From: an uncultured Oscillospiraceae bacterium
GTDB lineage: Bacteria; Bacillota; Clostridia; Oscillospirales; Oscillospiraceae
Reading direction: 5' to 3'
NCBI GenBank assembly: GCA_934589145.1
Contig: CAKTNW010000021.1
Span: 1 to 33,857, forward strand
Length of the DNA stretch: 33,857 nucleotides
Position numbers and translations under genes: made by a program. Of this stretch, positions 30,688 through 33,857 are shown in pieces. Under the pieces are notes generated by a model, which was not told the DNA's origin, made no database searches, and worked only from the letters and a program-made list of their open reading frames with translations. Numbering within the stretch: position 1 is the first letter of the stretch; each line of letters starts with the position of its first letter.

Positions 30688-31938
30688 ATGAAAACTCGCA
30701 ATGGTCTGTTCGCTGACGTTCCTGAAAATCTGTGGAACGACTGGCATTGGCAGGTTGCCAACCGCGCTGAAACCGTCGAAGATCTGAAGAAGTACATGAC
30801 CCTGACTCCCGATGAGGAAGCCGGTATTGCCAAGACCCTGGGCAAGCTGCGTATGGCGGTCACTCCCTACTATCTGTCCCTGATCGATCTGGACGATCCC
30901 TTTGATCCCATCCGCAAGATGGCCATCCCCCGCGCCGAGGAGCTGGAGTATGCCGATTACGAGGACGCCGATCCCCTGCACGAGGATACCGACTCTCCCG
31001 TTCCCGGCCTGACCCACCGCTATCCCGACCGCGTGCTGCTGCTGATCACTGACCAGTGCTCCATGTACTGCCGTCACTGCACCCGCCGCCGTTTTGCCGG
31101 TCAGAACGACTGCGAAGTGCCCATGCAGCAGATCGACAAGTGCATCGACTATGTGGCCGCTCACCCCGAGGTCCGCGATGTGCTGCTGTCCGGCGGTGAC
31201 TCCCTGATGGTCAGCGATGACGTCCTGGAGTACATCATCAAGCGCGTCCGCGCCATCCCCCATGTGGAGATCGTCCGTCTGGGCTCCCGCACCCCCGTGG
31301 TGTGCCCCCAGCGTATCACTCCCGAGCTGTGCGAGATGCTGAAGAAGTATCACCCCGTGTGGCTGAACACCCACTTCAACACCCCCAAGGAGTTCACTCC
31401 CGAAGCCGCCAAGGCCTGCGCTATGCTGGCTGACGCCGGTATCCCCCTGGGCAACCAGTCCGTGCTGCTGGCCGGCGTGAACGATTGCTCTCATGTGATG
31501 ATGGAGCTGGTCCACGGTCTGGTAAAGATGCGTGTCCGCCCCTACTACATCTATGCCTGCGATCCTTCCCTGGGCCTGAGCCACTTCCGTACTCCCGTGT
31601 CCAAGGGCATCGAGATCATGGAAGCCCTGCGCGGCCATACCTCCGGCTACTGCATCCCCACCTTCGTGGTGGACGCTCCCGGCGGCGGCGGCAAGACTCC
31701 CGTCATGCCCAACTACCTGATCTCCGAGACCCCCCGCAAGGTCATCCTGCGCAACTTCGAGGGCGTCATCACTTCTTACACCCAGCCCGAGCACTATGTT
31801 CAGGATTGCCACTGCGACGTCTGCACCGGCAAGAAGAAGGTGGAGAAGACCGGTGTGGCCTGGGTCGCTGAGGGTACTGCCCAGCGCTATCTGGAACCCA
31901 CCAAGCTGCTGCGCAACGAGCGCCATGTGAAGAAGTAA
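30688..31938 (+). CDS. kamA: L-lysine 2,3-aminomutase (radical SAM)
   Basis: 416 residues, equal to the clostridial enzyme. KamA converts L-lysine to L-beta-lysine with a [4Fe-4S] cluster, SAM and PLP. The cluster cysteines are Cys124, Cys128 and Cys131 (CSMYCRHC). The PLP lysine is Lys336 in APGGGGKTPVMP. Asp292 and Asp329 match the lysine-binding aspartates of the Clostridium subterminale enzyme, arguing for lysine rather than an arginine or glutamate aminomutase. Zinc cysteines Cys267 and the tail CHCDVC (374, 376, 379) are present. Ribosome-binding site GAGGAG. It carries out the first step although it is fourth in gene order. Confidence 0.97.
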   Translation: MKTRNGLFADVPENLWNDWHWQVANRAETVEDLKKYMTLTPDEEAGIAKTLGKLRMAVTPYYLSLIDLDDPFDPIRKMAIPRAEELEYADYEDADPLHEDTDSPVPGLTHRYPDRVLLLITDQCSMYCRHCTRRRFAGQNDCEVPMQQIDKCIDYVAAHPEVRDVLLSGGDSLMVSDDVLEYIIKRVRAIPHVEIVRLGSRTPVVCPQRITPELCEMLKKYHPVWLNTHFNTPKEFTPEAAKACAMLADAGIPLGNQSVLLAGVNDCSHVMMELVHGLVKMRVRPYYIYACDPSLGLSHFRTPVSKGIEIMEALRGHTSGYCIPTFVVDAPGGGGKTPVMPNYLISETPRKVILRNFEGVITSYTQPEHYVQDCHCDVCTGKKKVEKTGVAWVAEGTAQRYLEPTKLLRNERHVKK

Positions 31939-31964
31939 GCTCTGATTCGGCTCGACTTCGGTTC

Positions 31965-32064
31965 TGCGGCATCCTTTTTCGCCGGAAATGCGTTGCTTTC
32001 CCTTGAAATACACAAAGTATTCCTGCGGAAAAGCGCCTTTTTCCAACGAAAAATCTCTGCCGCA
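31965..32064 (+). repeat. Dispersed three-tier hairpin element, copy C (kamA-kamD gap)
   Basis: 100 bp. Outer stem TGCGGCA/TGCCGCA (31965-31971, 32058-32064), T/A arm TTTTTCG/CGAAAAA (31975-31981, 32047-32053), middle stem GCTTTCC/GGAAAAGC with one bulged A (31995-32001, 32027-32034), inner stem GAAATAC-ACAAA-GTATTCC (32005-32023). It is directly followed by another inverted repeat GCATAAC/GTTATGC (32062-32068, 32098-32104) and a small hairpin (32105-32121). Confidence 0.87.
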
Positions 32065-32141
32065 TAACTCTCGTCGTCCAAATCTTCGCTTACTTTGGTT
32101 ATGCGCTGCTGTAAAAGCAGCAAACGCAAAAGACCCCTTTA

Positions 32142-32179
32142 CGGCAGCAGGCGGGCAGAGCCTGCCTGCTGCCGCCTTT
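32142..32179 (+). terminator. GC-rich hairpin just before kamD (attenuator-like)
   Basis: CGGCAGCAGG (32142-32151) pairs with CCTGCTGCCG (32165-32174), with an inner GGC/GCC stem, then CCTTTG, only a weak T-run. It lies 32 nt before the kamD start, so it may partly terminate or separate kamA from kamDE, tuning their ratio. Confidence 0.5.
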
Positions 32180-32206
32180 GTTATGATTATTGAATGAGGT
32201 AACGAT

Positions 32207-33766
32207 ATGGAAAGCAAACTCGGCTTGAATTTTGAACTGGTCAATCAGGCCCGTGCCTCCGCTGCCAAGGTGGCGGATGACACCCAGCGCTTTATCGACC
32301 AGCACACCACCGTCACGGTGGAGCGCGCGGTTTGCCGTCTGCTGGGCATTGATGGCGTCAACGATATGGACGTCCCCATGCCCAACGTGGTCGTTGACCA
32401 CCTGATGGCCAACTCTATCCTGCCTATGGGCGCCGCCTGGGCGATCGGCAACGCCATGGTGGAGACCGGCAAGGATCCCCAGGGCGTGGCAGAGGCTGTC
32501 AGCGCCGGCGAGCTGGATCTCAGCAAGCTCCCCGCTCACACCGACGCGGAAGTCCGTGCCGCCATCCAGCCCGTGGTGGATGCCACTGTGGCGCGCATCA
32601 ACAAGAACGTTGCCAAGCGCAACGAGTACCTGAACGAGTGGGGCGATAAGGAAGGCCCCTACCTGTATGTCATCGTGGCCACCGGTAATATCTATGAGGA
32701 TATCACCCAGGCCAAGGCCGCTGCCAAGCAGGGCGCCGACATCATCGCTGTCATCCGTACCACCGGCCAGTCCCTGCTGGACTATGTGCCTTACGGCGCG
32801 ACCACCGAGGGTTTCGGCGGCACCTACGCCACCCAGGAGAACTTCCGCCTGATGCGCGCCGCCCTGGACGAGGTGGGCGAGGAGCAGCACCGCTACATCC
32901 GCCTGTGCAACTATTGCTCCGGCCTGTGCATGCCCGAGATCGCCGCCATGGGCGCTCTGGAGCGTTTGGACGTGATGCTGAACGACGCTCTGTACGGCAT
33001 CCTGTTCCGCGACATCAACATGCAGCGCACCATCGTGGACCAGTATTTCTCCCGCGTGATCAACGGCTATGCCGGCGTCATCATCAACACCGGTGAGGAT
33101 AACTACCTGACCACCGACGACGCCATCACCGCCGCCCACACCGTGCTGGCCTCCCAGTTCATCAACGAGGCCTTCGCCAAGACCGCCGGTATGCGCGAGG
33201 AGCAGATGGGTCTGGGCCACGCCTTCGAGATGGATCCCGCTGTGGAGAACACCTTCCTGTATGAGCTGGCACAGGCGCAGATGGCCCGCGAGATCTTCCC
33301 CAACGCGCCTCTGAAGTACATGCCTCCCACGAAGTTCATGACCGGCAACATCTTCCGCGGCCACATCCAGGATGCCCTGTTCAACATGGTGACCATCCTG
33401 ACCAACCAGCGGCTGTGCCTGCTGGGCATGATGACCGAGGCCATCCACACCCCGTTCATGTCCGACCGTGCTCTGTCCATCGAGAACGCCCAGTACATCT
33501 TCCGTACCATGAAGGATCTGGGCAGCGAGCTGACCTACAAGGAGAACGGCATCATCCGCAACCGCGCCAACGAGGTGCTGACCAAGGCCACCGATCTGCT
33601 GAAGGAGATCGAGAAGCTGGGCCTGTTCACCACCATCGAGAAGGGCATCTTCGCCGATGTCAAGCGTCCCAAGGACGGCGGCAAGGGCCTGGCCGGTGTT
33701 GTGGTCAAGGACGACAAATACTTCAATCCCTTCATTGAAGCGATGAAAGGTAAGGTGGGAGCATGA
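32207..33766 (+). CDS. kamD: Lysine 5,6-aminomutase alpha subunit
   Basis: 519 residues, the usual size. With KamE it forms the adenosylcobalamin- and PLP-dependent enzyme that moves the 6-amino group of L-beta-lysine (3,6-diaminohexanoate) to carbon 5, giving 3,5-diaminohexanoate. Recognisable segments: the N-terminal SKLGLNFELVNQARASAAKVADD, VVDHLMANSILPMGAAWAIGNAM, the barrel strands DIIAVIRTTGQSLLDYVPYGATTEGFGGTYATQENF, RLCNYCSGLCMPEIAAMGA and PPTKFMTGNIFRGHIQDALFNMV. The stop overlaps the kamE start (ATGA), ensuring equal subunit production. GAGG precedes the ATG. Confidence 0.97.
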   Translation: MESKLGLNFELVNQARASAAKVADDTQRFIDQHTTVTVERAVCRLLGIDGVNDMDVPMPNVVVDHLMANSILPMGAAWAIGNAMVETGKDPQGVAEAVSAGELDLSKLPAHTDAEVRAAIQPVVDATVARINKNVAKRNEYLNEWGDKEGPYLYVIVATGNIYEDITQAKAAAKQGADIIAVIRTTGQSLLDYVPYGATTEGFGGTYATQENFRLMRAALDEVGEEQHRYIRLCNYCSGLCMPEIAAMGALERLDVMLNDALYGILFRDINMQRTIVDQYFSRVINGYAGVIINTGEDNYLTTDDAITAAHTVLASQFINEAFAKTAGMREEQMGLGHAFEMDPAVENTFLYELAQAQMAREIFPNAPLKYMPPTKFMTGNIFRGHIQDALFNMVTILTNQRLCLLGMMTEAIHTPFMSDRALSIENAQYIFRTMKDLGSELTYKENGIIRNRANEVLTKATDLLKEIEKLGLFTTIEKGIFADVKRPKDGGKGLAGVVVKDDKYFNPFIEAMKGKVGA

Positions 33767-33857
33767 GCAGCGGACTGTACAATACCCATAAGATCGATTT
33801 CGATACCACGCTGGATCTGACCCGTCTGAAGCCCTACGGCGACACCATGAACGACGG
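33763..33857 (+). CDS. kamE: Lysine 5,6-aminomutase beta subunit, N-terminal fragment (partial)
   Basis: Only the first 31 codons are inside the window (MSSGLYNTHKIDFDTTLDL onward, then RLKPYGDTMNDG). This matches the N-terminal dimerisation arm of KamE, whose later Rossmann domain holds cobalamin and the PLP lysine. The start overlaps the kamD stop by 4 nt. The frame is open to the window end. Confidence 0.93.
   Translation, partial: MSSGLYNTHKIDFDTTLDLTRLKPYGDTMND

Noticed and set aside
29461..32244. 927-codon minus-strand open frame opposite kdd and kamA
   Set aside because: Shadow of two strongly conserved enzymes; no start signal and repetitive composition.

Overview
The window is GC-rich, densely packed and Firmicutes-like. 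It has strong Shine-Dalgarno sequences, TTGACA-17-TATAAT promoters, a glmS ribozyme, a TPP riboswitch and a lysine riboswitch. With a complete lysine-to-butyrate fermentation cluster and GC-rich intergenic palindromes, it best fits a gut Clostridia of the Oscillospiraceae type (relatives of Flavonifractor, Intestinimonas, Lawsonibacter or Dysosmobacter). The genus is an inference; no 16S gene is present.

Left part (1-7000): the end of a DEAD-box RNA helicase, a block of hairpins, an orphan oligopeptide-binding lipoprotein, a marR-MATE efflux operon with a duplicated operator in its promoter, a YitT membrane protein, and an iscS-iscU iron-sulfur operon.

Middle part (7000-22000): a macro-like/NADAR fusion protein behind an M18 aminopeptidase (minus strand), a solitary CsoR-type regulator, glmS (minus) with a glmS ribozyme whose P2 arm is greatly enlarged, a YetF-DUF4363 pair, a palindrome-rich gap, nrdR (minus), a solitary MazF-type RNase, a membrane protein of unknown function facing a membrane-anchored XRE regulator, pncB, cardiolipin synthase with a small membrane protein, and a TPP-riboswitch-controlled thiT.

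Right part (22000-33857): a minus-strand nnrD-lipoprotein-alr operon, then the lysine fermentation locus. kamB-kamC (reactivase of the B12-dependent aminomutase) come first as a translationally coupled pair with their own terminator. A new promoter follows, then a lysine riboswitch with an intrinsic terminator, then kal-kce-kdd-kamA-kamD-kamE (kamE is cut by the window end). Together these convert L-lysine to L-beta-lysine (KamA), 3,5-diaminohexanoate (KamDE), 3-oxo-5-aminohexanoate (Kdd), 3-aminobutyryl-CoA plus acetoacetate (Kce) and crotonyl-CoA plus ammonia (Kal), the entry to butyrate.

The two most notable non-coding observations are a lysine riboswitch in front of a lysine-degrading operon, and a dispersed ~100-bp three-tier hairpin element. 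The element has three copies (11874-11971, 27956-28055, 31965-32064) whose outer and middle stems differ in sequence but keep pairing. One copy lies inside the P2 arm of the glmS ribozyme, and the other two lie in the lysine operon.
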